DNA of 64,000 nucleotides from Gemmatimonadaceae bacterium (GTDB taxonomy: Bacteria > Gemmatimonadota > Gemmatimonadetes > Gemmatimonadales > Gemmatimonadaceae). Below the pieces are notes generated by a model, which searched no databases, was not told the DNA's origin, and saw only the letters and a program-made list of their open reading frames with translations. The translations under genes and the position numbers were made by a program. Location: the NCBI GenBank assembly GCA_020846935.1, contig JADLCY010000010.1, positions 238,897 to 302,896 of the forward strand, given 5' to 3'. Shown here one piece after another: positions 52,697 through 63,478 of this stretch (position 1 is its first letter; every line of letters starts with the position of its first letter).

Positions 52697-53998
52697 ATGC
52701 GTGCATCCCTCTTGGTTGCCCTCGCGTTCGCCGCGCCCCTCGGCGCGCAGCAGGCACCGACGTCAGCGCCGCGCCGGATCGCGGTGCGCGCCGCCCATCT
52801 CATCGACCCCAAAGCGGGACAGCGGGTCGACGATGCCGTCGTGCTCATTGACGGCGACACGATCGTTGCGGCGGGCGCAAAGCTCGCCATCCCGAGCGGC
52901 TACCGGGTGATCGACCTCGGTTCGGCCACGCTGCTCCCTGGCCTGATCGACGTCCATACACACCTGACGAGCACGCGAACCGACTACTACGAGGGGTTGT
53001 TCCGCCGCTCGCCGATCGACATCGCCGTCACCGCGCACCTGAATGCGCGCCGGACGCTCGAAGCCGGATTCACCTCGGTTCGTGACGTCGCGGCCCCGGA
53101 GTACGTGGACGTCGCGCTGCGAAATGCCATCGATCGCGGTGACATCCCCGGCCCGCGGATGGCGGTGGCCTCACGGGCGCTCTCGGCCACCGGTGGCCAC
53201 GGCGATCTCAACGGCTTCTCGCCGTACCTCGCGATCAGGTCGTCGGGCGGGACCGTCGACGGCATCGACGAGATCCGCAAGCGCATTCGCGAGAACGTCA
53301 AGTACGGCGCGAACCTCATCAAGTTCTCCGCCGGCGCGGGTGTGCTCTCCGAGGAGGAATCGGTGGGAGCGCCCCAGTTCTCGCAGGAGGAGATGAACGC
53401 GCTCGTCGCCGAGGCAAAGATGTGGGACAAGCGGGTCGCAGCACACGCCCACGGCGCCGAGGCGATCCGCATGGCGATCAAGGCGGGCGCAAACAGCATT
53501 GAACACGCGGGCCTGATCGACGAGGAAGGTGTGCGGCTCGCGCTCGAGCACGGCACCTACCTGGTCCCCGACATTCTCACCGACGAGTGGATCCTCTCGG
53601 AAGGGAAGGCGATGGGGCTGCCAGACAAGATCATCGAGAAGGAGCGCACGCTCCGCGTGAACCAGAACGCCAACTGGGGACGCGCGATCAGGGCCGGCGT
53701 CAGGTTCGCCTTCGGCACCGATGCCGGCGTGTACCCGCACGGGCTCAACGCGCGCCAGTTCCGCTATCTCAAACAGTTGCCGCTGACGAGCATGCAGATG
53801 ATCCAGATGGCGACGGTCAACGCGGCGGACCTCATGGGATGGGGAAAGAAGGTCGGCCTCCTCGCGCCGGGACACTTTGCCGATCTCATCGCCGTGCCCG
53901 GCGATCCACTCGCCGATGTCACGGAACTCGAGCGGGTGAACTTCGTCATGAAAGGCGGCGAGGTGGTGCGCGGAAAGGGGAACCCGGTCCTGCCCTGA
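52697..53998 (+). CDS. secreted metal-dependent amidohydrolase (prolidase-like)
   Basis: 433 residues from ATG 52697, which gives a clean signal peptide MRASLLVALAFAAPLGAQQ; upstream ATG 52631 would bury it. The amidohydrolase barrel is complete: metal motif DVHTH in LLPGLIDVHTHLTS, the metal-bridging Lys region NLIKFSAGAGV, His in AAHAHGAEAIR, His in SIEHAGLID and the catalytic Asp in FAFGTDAGVYPHG. It resembles the Xaa-Pro dipeptidase group of the superfamily, which cleaves dipeptides or acyl-amino acids. Converges on a second amidohydrolase 14 bp away. Confidence 0.9.
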   Translation: MRASLLVALAFAAPLGAQQAPTSAPRRIAVRAAHLIDPKAGQRVDDAVVLIDGDTIVAAGAKLAIPSGYRVIDLGSATLLPGLIDVHTHLTSTRTDYYEGLFRRSPIDIAVTAHLNARRTLEAGFTSVRDVAAPEYVDVALRNAIDRGDIPGPRMAVASRALSATGGHGDLNGFSPYLAIRSSGGTVDGIDEIRKRIRENVKYGANLIKFSAGAGVLSEEESVGAPQFSQEEMNALVAEAKMWDKRVAAHAHGAEAIRMAIKAGANSIEHAGLIDEEGVRLALEHGTYLVPDILTDEWILSEGKAMGLPDKIIEKERTLRVNQNANWGRAIRAGVRFAFGTDAGVYPHGLNARQFRYLKQLPLTSMQMIQMATVNAADLMGWGKKVGLLAPGHFADLIAVPGDPLADVTELERVNFVMKGGEVVRGKGNPVLP

Positions 53999-54012
53999 GG
54001 CCGGGGCCCGGC

Positions 54013-55551
54013 CTAACGCGGCCAGCGCGCCGCCGGATCGAACTCCAGCACCTTGACGGTCGGCAACGCATCGCGGCTCACCACACGTCCACCCTTGATC
54101 ACCTGGTGGATCCGCCGAAGGTTGCCGACATCGCGCAGTGGGTCGTCGTCGACGACCAGCAGGTCGGCCACTTTGCCGACCTCGATCGTCCCCAGCGAAT
54201 CGGCCAGTCCGTAGGCTTCGGCGCCGTGGCGCGTGGCGGCGACGATGATGTCCATCGGACGCGCGCCCGCCTGTTGCAGGCCTTCCATGACCTCGAAATG
54301 CCGCCGACCCATGCGTCCCCAGACCACGGGTCCGAGCTCGGCGGCCTCCGGTCCCTGGTCGGTGCCGATCACGAACTTCACGCCGCTGGCAATCCATCGT
54401 TGGAGCAGGACGCGGCGCGCCTCGAACGCTTCGCGCGTGCTGCCGCGCTGACGCCCCTGGATCACCGCGCCCAGGTGCGGGTCGCGGCGCGTGTCATCAG
54501 CGGTCCACGATTCATAGACCGCCTGTTGCGCATCGTGAGGCACGGCGAGCGGCGCTGAGTAGATGCCGAGTCTCCGAATCTCCGCGAGCAGCGAGTCGAG
54601 CATCGCGAGCTGCGCCGGTGTCGACGGAGGTACGCTCATCACGTTCGGGTGCTGGAGCAACTGCGGGTGCACGGCCACGGCCTCGCGCAGGCTTTCGAGC
54701 GAAAACGTGTGCGTCTGGAAGTGCTTGCCGGCCTGCCGCGTCGCGTTTCGCATCGCCGCCAGTGCGGCGGACGAGAACATCAACGGTTCGACCGGCCCGA
54801 TGCCGTGCGCGCTGACCGCCACCTTGAGAAAGTCGGGACCCTGCCCGAGGTACGTCGCGATCGCGCGACCCGCTTCGGTGGCCGTCATGCCGAGGAGTTC
54901 AGGACCGGCCCCGGCCTCCCACATCGCGTTGATGCGTGCCTGGATGATCGGGTGGACCCAGCCGCCGTAGCGCAGGTCGGTGCCACGGAGGTCGTATGTG
55001 CCCATGAAATACGGGCTGAACGGCCCGCCGAGCCCCGCGATGTTGCCGGCCACCAGCACACGCGCGGCCTCGACGCTGCCGTTCGAGATTCGGCGACGTG
55101 CTTCGAGCAGCGGGCCAAGTGGCCCCCACGAGTCCATGACCGTGGTCAGCCCGAACTTGAGCGCGATCTGCGCGCCCTGCACGGCGATGTCAGAAAAGCG
55201 CTCTTCGTACTTCACGTAGAACTCGGGCGTGATCATCAGCACGAGATGCACGTTCGCGTCGATCATCCCCGGGAGGATGAAGCGCCCGCGCGCATCGACT
55301 TCGCGCGTACCCACGGGCAGGCGCGTCGACGCACGAGGGCCCACCGCGCGAATGTGCCGTCCCTCCACGAGCACCACGGCATCGGTGACCGCTGCGCCTC
55401 CGGTTGCCGGAATCACCGTGCCGCCGACCAGAGCCCAACGATCCGGCGCCTGAGCAGCGAACACGCGTGGAAGCAGCGTGAGCAGGGCGGTGAACGCGAG
55501 CACCGCCAACGCGTTTCGGCGGCGGGCGGCGGGAAGGAATGGTGCGGGCAT
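54013..55551 (-). CDS. secreted amidohydrolase-like protein lacking the HxH motif
   Basis: 512 residues from ATG 55551; the signal peptide is RRNALAVLAFTALLTLLPRVFAAQ. The fold matches amidohydrolases: VVLVEGRHIRAVGP, FILPGMIDANVHLVL, QTHTFSLESLREAV, SVPPST, FVIGTDQGPEAAELG, ADSLGTIEVGKVADLLVVDDDPL. The first metal-binding motif, normally HxH, reads NVH, so one zinc ligand is lost, while the later His and Asp remain. It may use one metal or have become non-catalytic. Its TAG stop is within CGTTAGGC (reverse strand). Confidence 0.85.
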   Translation of the reverse strand: MPAPFLPAARRRNALAVLAFTALLTLLPRVFAAQAPDRWALVGGTVIPATGGAAVTDAVVLVEGRHIRAVGPRASTRLPVGTREVDARGRFILPGMIDANVHLVLMITPEFYVKYEERFSDIAVQGAQIALKFGLTTVMDSWGPLGPLLEARRRISNGSVEAARVLVAGNIAGLGGPFSPYFMGTYDLRGTDLRYGGWVHPIIQARINAMWEAGAGPELLGMTATEAGRAIATYLGQGPDFLKVAVSAHGIGPVEPLMFSSAALAAMRNATRQAGKHFQTHTFSLESLREAVAVHPQLLQHPNVMSVPPSTPAQLAMLDSLLAEIRRLGIYSAPLAVPHDAQQAVYESWTADDTRRDPHLGAVIQGRQRGSTREAFEARRVLLQRWIASGVKFVIGTDQGPEAAELGPVVWGRMGRRHFEVMEGLQQAGARPMDIIVAATRHGAEAYGLADSLGTIEVGKVADLLVVDDDPLRDVGNLRRIHQVIKGGRVVSRDALPTVKVLEFDPAARWPR

Positions 55552-55772
55552 GGAGGCGAACCTGCGCCGCGCGCAGCATCGGTACAAGTCCGCGGGTCAC
55601 CGACGAGGGATCCTTCGGAGGGGAGGGCCCTCCGCACCGAGGCCGGCAGGTACCCTGGGCTCGTGTGCTGTTCAGGTCGGCTGCACCTCTGGACGCGTCT
55701 CCCTGAAGTCGTAAGATCACCGCTCCGCGAGGTCACCAGCCTTTCGCTCCCAAACACCAGGGAAATCGCACC

Positions 55773-56531
55773 ATGGAAAACGATGACGCGCCGGTAGGAA
55801 GAGTCTTGTCGCGGCGGGAAGTGCTCACGCTCTTCGGCATCGGAGGAGCCGGCCTGCTTGGTGTTCGCGCCCTCAACGCCGAGGCAATCGCCGCCGCGCC
55901 GCGCACCGCTCCGGGGTGGCTCCCCGCGTGCGTCGTGCGGCCCGAGCAGATGGAAGGGCCCTACTTCGTCGACGAGAAGCTCAACCGCACCGACATCCGC
56001 GCCGACCCGACCGATGGCTCGGTGCGCCAGGGGACGCCCCTCGACGTTGAGCTGCGCCTGACGAAGGTGGTCGCGGGCAACTGCATGCCGCTGGTAGGTG
56101 CGACCGTCGACCTGTGGCAGTGCGATGCCGTTGGCGTCTACTCGGACGTCGTCGACTTCCAGGGCAAGTTCGACACGCGGGGCAAGAAGTTCCTGCGTGG
56201 GCTGCAGGTATCGGACGCCACGGGTCTCGTGCGCTTCCACACGATCTATCCCGGCTGGTACGAAGGCCGTGCCGTTCACCTGCACGTGAAGGTGAGGACG
56301 CCGGTCGAAGGCGGCAAACACCACGACTTCACGTCGCAGCTCTATTTCGACGAAGCGCACACCGAAGCGGTGTATGCGCGCGCGCCGTATTCGGCGAAGC
56401 GCACCGGATGGCTGCGCAACGCCCAGGACGACATCTTCAGGAGCGGAGGCACCAGTCTGCTCCTCGACCTGTCCCGCAAGGGCAACGGCTACGTCGGGAA
56501 GTTTGACCTCGGTGTTGACCTCACGGCCTGA
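55773..56531 (+). CDS. Tat-exported intradiol ring-cleavage dioxygenase
   Basis: 252 residues. A twin-arginine start SRREVLTLFGIGGAGLLG exports the folded, metal-loaded enzyme. Intradiol fold: QMEGPYFVDEKLNRTDIRAD, VDLWQCDAVGVYSD (Tyr ligand), YPGWYEGRAVHLHVKV (second Tyr and two His ligands of Fe3+), DFTSQLYFDE. Substrate would be a catechol or hydroxyquinol derivative, cleaved outside the cytoplasm; family members of this type are found in secreted form in environmental bacteria. Ribosome site AGGGA. Its last six codons (GVDLTA stop) begin a tandem 63-bp repeat. Confidence 0.92.
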   Translation: MENDDAPVGRVLSRREVLTLFGIGGAGLLGVRALNAEAIAAAPRTAPGWLPACVVRPEQMEGPYFVDEKLNRTDIRADPTDGSVRQGTPLDVELRLTKVVAGNCMPLVGATVDLWQCDAVGVYSDVVDFQGKFDTRGKKFLRGLQVSDATGLVRFHTIYPGWYEGRAVHLHVKVRTPVEGGKHHDFTSQLYFDEAHTEAVYARAPYSAKRTGWLRNAQDDIFRSGGTSLLLDLSRKGNGYVGKFDLGVDLTA

Positions 56532-56700
56532 TCCCGGCGCGCCTGGCGGGAAGTGCGCCGGGCGCGTACCGAGGGTGTCGACCTGACGGCCTGACCCCGG
56601 AGGCGCCTGGCGGGAACACCGCCGAGCGCGAACCGAGGTGTCGATCTCAGGGTCCGGTCTCGGAGGCGCCTGGCGGGAACATCGTCAGGCGCGTTCCGCC
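56511..56700 (+). repeat. three degenerate 63-bp tandem repeats from the dioxygenase tail
   Basis: Units begin at 56511, 56574 and 56637 with GGTGT(T/C)GA(C/T)CT and share GCGCCTGGCGGGAA at 56539, 56603 and 56666. The first unit contains the real stop; the second repeats the codons GVDLTA and stop. Units 1 and 2 are most alike. They lie between convergent genes. Confidence 0.75.
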
Positions 56701-56722
56701 GAGCGCGGCCGGTCAGCAGTGA

Positions 56723-57319
56723 TCAGAAGTCGCCGTCGCGCACATAGGCGTGGCTCCACAGGGTCACCTGCAGGAGGCAGGACTTCACCCACGCCGCGTA
56801 CATCCGATCGACTTCGTCCGCGGTGCGCCCCTGGCCCGCGAGGAACGGCTTGAGCGTGACGGTCACCGGGAAGATCAACAGGAAGAGATCTCGGAACGGC
56901 ACGATGGCGCTCGACGCCGCCCCATCGGTGCGGTTCTTCTTCGTGCGGTGGTGCCGCAGTCCGATCTCGTGCTGGTAGTCGAGCCATGCCTGGTCGTATT
57001 CGGCGCGTGCGGTGTCGAGGATCCACTGCCCGAATCTTCGCCGGACGCCGCCCAGGTACGCACTCAGCGGCTGGCCATCGGTGGTGCCGGTGAACGAGGC
57101 CAGCAGGTGCGGGTTCGAGCCCACGAATCCGTACCACACATCGAGGATCGCTTCGACCTGGTCCTTCACGATATCGTGCGACCGCCGGAGCGCGGCTACG
57201 TCGTCGCCGGTGAAGAGGACGCTCTTCTTCATGAGCTCGAAGTCGGAAAGCGTCACCGGGGACCGAGCAAGGGCACCGGTGCCCAACGTGTATCCTGGAA
57301 TGCGGACGGCGTCGCTCAA
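56723..57319 (-). CDS. protoglobin (single-domain globin-coupled-sensor-type haem protein)
   Basis: 198 residues from a TTG at 57319 with AGGAG 5 nt upstream. It matches protoglobins along its length: YTLGTGALARSPVTLSDFELMKKSVLFTGDD, VWYGFVGSNPHLLASF, FGQWILDTARAEYDQAWLDYQHEIGLRHHRTKKNRTDG and the closing SCLLQVTLWSHAYVRDGDF. The proximal haem His is likely His123 (IGLRHH). There is no output domain, so it binds O2, CO or NO itself, perhaps detoxifying NO or storing gas. It is divergent from the HxlR regulator at 57434, which probably controls it. Confidence 0.88.
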   Translation of the reverse strand: MSDAVRIPGYTLGTGALARSPVTLSDFELMKKSVLFTGDDVAALRRSHDIVKDQVEAILDVWYGFVGSNPHLLASFTGTTDGQPLSAYLGGVRRRFGQWILDTARAEYDQAWLDYQHEIGLRHHRTKKNRTDGAASSAIVPFRDLFLLIFPVTVTLKPFLAGQGRTADEVDRMYAAWVKSCLLQVTLWSHAYVRDGDF

Positions 57320-57433
57320 GGCATCTCCTGCGCAAGTGTCGGGTGATGGGGCGCCTTGTGCGCCCGTGCTCCGCCGAACGTATGTTGGTCGGGACACGTC
57401 GTCAGGAACGCACTTTTCGGTAAGGTGGAGCAG

Positions 57434-57850
57434 ATGATCCAGCGTGATACCCGGTTCGATGGACCCGCGGCGGTGGTGCAGCGACAACCCGTTCCCGTCG
57501 CCGCGATGGTCGAGAACATCGTCGGATGCAAGTGGTCGGTGCGGCTGCTGCAATTGTGCGCCGAAGGCCATCACCGACCCAGCGCCTTCCTGCGCGCCTG
57601 CGAAGGTCTGTCGACCAAGGTGATGAACGAGCGGCTGCAGAAGATGATTCGCTTCGGGATCCTCGAGCGTCGTGCATTCGGCGAGAAGCCTCCCATCGAG
57701 GTGGAGTATCGCTTCACGCCCTTCGGCAACCGTTTCATGGGGATCCTCGAAGAAGTGCGAAGACTGCAGGCCGCGGTCGACGACGGCGTGCCCGGCGTCC
57801 TCGAGCAGACGAGCGACGCGTCCCTCGGCCCTCGGCTGCCTGCGCCATGA
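57434..57850 (+). CDS. HxlR-family transcriptional regulator
   Basis: 138 residues with AAGGTGGAG before the ATG. The winged helix reads CKWSVRLLQLCAEGHHRPSAFLRACEGLSTKVMNERLQKMIRFGILERRAFGEKPPIEVEYRFTPFGNRFMGIL, including the family hallmark PPIEVEYRFTPFG. HxlR proteins often sense aldehydes or quinones through a Cys near the start of the domain; Cys in VGCKW is so placed. It lies 114 bp from the divergent protoglobin and overlaps the urea-transporter gene by 4 bp, so it probably controls both. Confidence 0.9.
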   Translation: MIQRDTRFDGPAAVVQRQPVPVAAMVENIVGCKWSVRLLQLCAEGHHRPSAFLRACEGLSTKVMNERLQKMIRFGILERRAFGEKPPIEVEYRFTPFGNRFMGILEEVRRLQAAVDDGVPGVLEQTSDASLGPRLPAP

Positions 57851-58812
57851 GGTGGAACTCGTCAGGCCTGGCGATCGACGACGCGGACGGTCGACTGCAT
57901 CCGGTGGCTTTCCTCGATGCGGTGCTGCGTGGCGTTGGTCAGGTCATGCTGCAGAACAACAGCTTCACCGGACTGATCTTTCTGGCCGGTATCTCCTGGC
58001 ACTCGGTGCTCTACGGCCTGGCGACGCTCATCGGCGCAGCCGTTGGCACGGCGACCGCTGTGTTGCTTGACGCCGATCGCAGCGACGTGCGCGCCGGCCT
58101 CTTTGGCTTCAACGGCGCTCTGGTCGGCGTCGCGCTGGTCGTTTTCCTCGAACCGAATGTCCTGACGTGGATCTGCGTGGTGCTCGGTGCCGCGTGCAGC
58201 ACGGTGGCCATGGCCGCCTTGCTCCAACTGTTTGCAGCATCCCGACTGCCCGCGCTGACCGCGCCGTTCGTGGTCACCACCCTGTGTTTCGTTCTCGCGG
58301 CGTCCCGATTCGCCGCGGTGCTGGCCACTGACGCACGTCCGATCGCCGGGCTTCCCGGTGCGGCGACAGTCGAAGGCGTCGTCAGCACGTCGACCGTGGC
58401 CCACGGGCTCGCGTCAGGTGTCGCGCAGGTCTTCCTGCAGGACAACGTCATCACCGGCGCACTGTTCGCCCTCGGCCTCCTCGTCAGCTCGAGCGTCGCG
58501 TGTCTTGCCGCTCTCGCTGGTTCCCTCGCCGGGCTGCTCCTCGGCTGGGCACTCGGCGCCGGTGAGCCCGCGCTTCGCAGCGGTGCGCTCGGCTTCAACG
58601 GCGTGCTCACGGCCATCGCACTGTCGGCCGCGTACGCACCGAGCGTGACATCGCTCGCGTACGTCGCAACCGCCGTGGCCCTCGCGACCGTGCTCTCGGC
58701 CACGCTCTCTGCGGCGCTGCAGCCGATGGGCGTACCGGCGCTGACGGCGCCATTCGTGCTCGTCGTGTGGGTGTTCGTGGCGGCGGCGCCCCGGTTCTCT
58801 CGGCTGCTTTGA
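57847..58812 (+). CDS. urea transporter (UT/Yut) family channel
   Basis: 321 residues, about ten helices in two homologous halves, each containing the family repeat: FLDAVLRGVGQVMLQNNSFTGLIFLAGI ... LFGFNGALVGVAL and LASGVAQVFLQDNVITGALFALGLL ... ALGFNGVLTAIAL, with the matching LPALTAPFVVTT and VPALTAPFVLVV. The paired Q-N-N and Q-D-N motifs line the channel. It transports urea or a similar small neutral solute (perhaps ammonia). It overlaps the HxlR regulator by 4 bp. No urease is in the window. Confidence 0.88.
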   Translation: MRWNSSGLAIDDADGRLHPVAFLDAVLRGVGQVMLQNNSFTGLIFLAGISWHSVLYGLATLIGAAVGTATAVLLDADRSDVRAGLFGFNGALVGVALVVFLEPNVLTWICVVLGAACSTVAMAALLQLFAASRLPALTAPFVVTTLCFVLAASRFAAVLATDARPIAGLPGAATVEGVVSTSTVAHGLASGVAQVFLQDNVITGALFALGLLVSSSVACLAALAGSLAGLLLGWALGAGEPALRSGALGFNGVLTAIALSAAYAPSVTSLAYVATAVALATVLSATLSAALQPMGVPALTAPFVLVVWVFVAAAPRFSRLL

Positions 58813-58813
58813 C

Positions 58814-58841
58814 TTGACGCGTAAGCTATCGCTTACATATT
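58814..58841 (+). promoter_or_regulatory. promoter of the ArsR/UvrA-like operon
   Basis: TTGACG (58814-58819), 16 bp, CATATT (58836-58841), then 6 nt and the ATG at 58848: another leaderless-type arrangement. The spacer carries the dyad described next. Confidence 0.6.
58821..58836. promoter_or_regulatory. dyad GTAAGC-TATC-GCTTAC, probable ArsR operator
   Basis: A perfect 6-bp inverted repeat with 4-bp spacer lying between the -35 and -10, 12 bp before the ArsR start, so autorepression is likely. Confidence 0.6.
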
Positions 58842-58847
58842 GCAGTC

Positions 58848-59177
58848 ATGGCGACTGCGCCCGCCCGACCCGATCTGGTTTTCGCTGCCATCAGTCATCC
58901 CGCGCGTCGCGAGATGCTGGACCGGCTCACGCGGGGGGAGCGCTCGGTGACCGACATCGCCGCACACTTCGACATGAGCCGACCCGCCGTCTCGCAGCAC
59001 TTGCGCTTGCTGCTCGATGCGGGACTGGTCGCCGAGCGGCGGCAGGGTCGCGAGCGTCGTTACCGGCTGGTCGCCGAGCGACTGGCGCCCGTCCGTGATT
59101 GGATCGCCACCTACAGCGCGTTCTGGGTGGAACGCGGCCGACGCCTCGAACGCCTTCTGGAGACCATGGACCCATGA
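58848..59177 (+). CDS. ArsR-family regulator
   Basis: 109 residues. Winged helix: FAAISHPARREMLDRLTRGERSVTDIAAHFDMSRPAVSQHLRLLLDAGLVAERRQGRERRYRLV, with C-terminal [21 protein letters not shown]. This is the ArsR subgroup that is routinely coupled to an SRPBCC/AHSA1 protein and lacks the metal-binding CxC. It autoregulates through the GTAAGC dyad (inference) and overlaps the SRPBCC gene by 4 bp (ATGA). Confidence 0.93.
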   Translation: MATAPARPDLVFAAISHPARREMLDRLTRGERSVTDIAAHFDMSRPAVSQHLRLLLDAGLVAERRQGRERRYRLVAERLAPVRDWIATYSAFWVERGRRLERLLETMDP

Positions 59178-59610
59178 CATCCGCCGACCCCAGGGCCCAG
59201 GCAACCGCGCAGACCCTTGTCGTGGAGTTCGACCTCGCGCACGCGCCAGCGAAGGTTTGGCGTGCGCTGACCGAGCCCGAACTCCTCGCCGAGTGGTTGC
59301 TTCCGGCCCTCGACTTCCGGCTCGAGCCCGGAGCTGCGTTCATGTTCCGCACGCAGCCGTACCCAGGCTGGGACGGCACCGTAAACTGTCGGGTGCTCGA
59401 GATCGAGCCGCAGCGGAAGCTCAGCTACACGTGGACGGTGCCGTTTCTGGAGACCGTGGTGACGTTCATCCTCGCGCCGAGCAATGCGGGCACGCATCTG
59501 ACCATCGTGCAGTCCGGCTTCACCGCGACTCAGAAGCGGGAGTTCGGTGGCGCGCGTTACGGCTGGAACATGATGGGCGGGAAGCTGGTCGACCTGCTGA
59601 GGCGGCTCCC

Positions 59611-59614
<4 letters not shown>
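59174..59614 (+). CDS. SRPBCC/AHSA1-family ligand-binding protein
   Basis: 146 residues from ATG 59174. START-like helix-grip fold: [43 protein letters not shown], the strand [38 protein letters not shown] ... [11 protein letters not shown], and the final helix [16 protein letters not shown]. Such proteins bind hydrophobic small molecules. Its place between ArsR and an UvrA-like ATPase, with overlaps on both sides (ATGA, GTGA), makes it a likely ligand sensor or carrier for that module. Confidence 0.9.
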
Positions 59615-62036
<2,422 letters not shown>

Positions 62037-62040
<4 letters not shown>

Positions 62041-62267
62041 CCTGGAGCAAGGGTGTGCGGCAGTTCCATCGCTGGGTGTCGATCGCGTTCACGGTGACCG
62101 TCATCGCCAACTTCGCCTTCAGGATCCGAGGCGAGCCGCCGGCCTGGGTCACCTATTCACCGCTGTTCCCGTTGGCGCTCCTGGTGTTCTCGGGGCTCTA
62201 CCTGTTCGTGCTGCCGTACCGTTCGGCACGTCGTCCGGATGGCCGGGCGGGAGCCGTGTCGTCGTGA
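62037..62267 (+). CDS. small two-helix membrane protein of the UvrA-like operon
   Basis: 76 residues. Two helices: VSIAFTVTVIANFAFRI and YSPLFPLALLVFSGLYLFVLPY, with a short loop GEPPAWVT and a basic tail. The pattern VRQFHRWVSIAFTVTV ... PPAWVTYSPL is conserved in small hypothetical proteins, which I associate (from memory) with UvrA-like/ArsR gene groups. It overlaps the UvrA-like stop by 4 bp (ATGA). Function unknown. Confidence 0.75.
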
Positions 62268-63235
62268 AGCGCGTCGTCGGCGCCGGGACGCTCGCGCTGG
62301 TGGCGCTCGCCCATGGCGAGTCCAATGCGACCGGGCGCGCGCGGTGGAGCTGCGCGGACTCTCTGGCTGTGGCAATTGAACCGCGCGCGCCCGTTCCGGG
62401 TGCACTCTTCCGCGTCCTGGTCGAGCAGACGGAGGCGTTGGGGGTTCGGCCGGAAGGCGAGGTGGCTGGGCAGCCGCTGCATTTCGTGCCGAGAGGTGGA
62501 GGGGCTGTTTCGTTCGCCGCGTTGCCGATCGATGCGGAGTCCAGCAGCGTGACCCTCCGTGTTCGCTGCATGCCTGGCGAGCAGACCGACACGGTGCGAG
62601 TGCGCGTGGTGCCGGCGCGGACGAGCTATCCAGTGGAGCGGCTTCGCGTCTCGCCGGCATTTTCCCGTGCACCAGATTCGGCGCTCGCGTCGCGGATTCG
62701 ACGGGAGTCGGATCGTGCGCGCCAGGTCGCGGAGGCCTCCCACGCCACGCCGGCGCTCTGGGAGGGGGCGTGGCGTCTGCCTCGGGCGTCGCGCATAACG
62801 AGTGGTTTTGGCCGCGGACGGGAGTTCAACGGCACCATCACCTCGCGCCACATGGGGACCGACTTCGCCGGGGCGACCGGCGCCGCGGTGCGGGCAGTCA
62901 ATCGTGGGGTCGTGCGGATCGTGGACCGGTTCTATTACGGCGGGAACGTGGTGTATGTGGACCACGGAAGCGGCCTCACCAGCGCGTATCTTCACCTCTC
63001 GCGTCAGGATGTGGCCGTGGGTGACACCGTGGCTCGTGGGGCGATCCTTGGCGCCGTGGGAGCGACCGGCCGCGTGACCGGTCCGCACCTCCACCTGATC
63101 GTTCGCTACGGGACGGTCACCGTGAACCCGATGTCCCTCTTCGCGCTGGCGGGGGACTCCCTGGCGCGGCGCGCGGCTGCGCGGGGGACGGGAGTCGGCA
63201 CCGGCACGGGCGCGGGGCGCGGGGCCCAGCGTTGA
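62264..63235 (+). CDS. M23-family (LytM) zinc endopeptidase
   Basis: 323 residues from GTG 62264 (GTGA overlap with the gene before). N-terminal weak signal, a beta-sandwich-like region to about 150, then the LytM domain: RHMGTDFAGATGAAVRAVNRGVVRI (His196, Asp200), GNVVYVDHGSGLTSAYLHLSRQDVAVGDTVARGAILGAVGATGRVTGPHLHLIVRYG (His275 and His277 of HLH). All metal ligands and the YxHL motif are present, so it is likely an active peptidoglycan hydrolase. The tail is Ala/Gly/Arg-rich. It is odd in an ArsR/UvrA operon. The tRNA-His promoter overlaps its stop. Confidence 0.88.
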   Translation: MKRVVGAGTLALVALAHGESNATGRARWSCADSLAVAIEPRAPVPGALFRVLVEQTEALGVRPEGEVAGQPLHFVPRGGGAVSFAALPIDAESSSVTLRVRCMPGEQTDTVRVRVVPARTSYPVERLRVSPAFSRAPDSALASRIRRESDRARQVAEASHATPALWEGAWRLPRASRITSGFGRGREFNGTITSRHMGTDFAGATGAAVRAVNRGVVRIVDRFYYGGNVVYVDHGSGLTSAYLHLSRQDVAVGDTVARGAILGAVGATGRVTGPHLHLIVRYGTVTVNPMSLFALAGDSLARRAAARGTGVGTGTGAGRGAQR

Positions 63236-63260
63236 TAACGTCCGGGGCGGTGATTAAACT
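63232..63260 (+). promoter_or_regulatory. sigma70 promoter of the tRNA cluster
   Basis: TTGATA (63232-63237), 17 bp, TAAACT (63255-63260), about 70 bp before tRNA-His. It is the best consensus promoter in the window and overlaps the stop codon of the M23 gene. Confidence 0.7.
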
Positions 63261-63331
63261 CTCCCCGTTGGGTGCCCGATCTGCGGCGAGCGCAAGCTCG
63301 CCGCTGTCGTCTCCGCGCCTGCGGTTTCGCT

Positions 63332-63407
63332 GGTGGCTGTAGCTCAACTGGTTAGAGCACCGGACTGTGGCTCCGGGGGTTGGGGGTTCAAGTCCCCTCA
63401 GTCACCC
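63332..63407 (+). tRNA. tRNA-His (GTG)
   Basis: Acceptor GTGGCTG pairs with CAGTCAC (one G-T), with the extra G-1 opposite C73 that is unique to tRNA-His. Anticodon loop CTGTGGC gives GTG. D stem GCTC/GAGC, T arm GGGGG-TTCAAGT-CCCCT. CCA is not encoded; TTTTC follows. Confidence 0.93.
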
Positions 63408-63478
63408 CTTTTCTCGTGGGACCGTCGCGACCTGCTTCGTTTGCTCGGGGGGCGGTGCCGGTTCCCGCGGGTGGGTGT

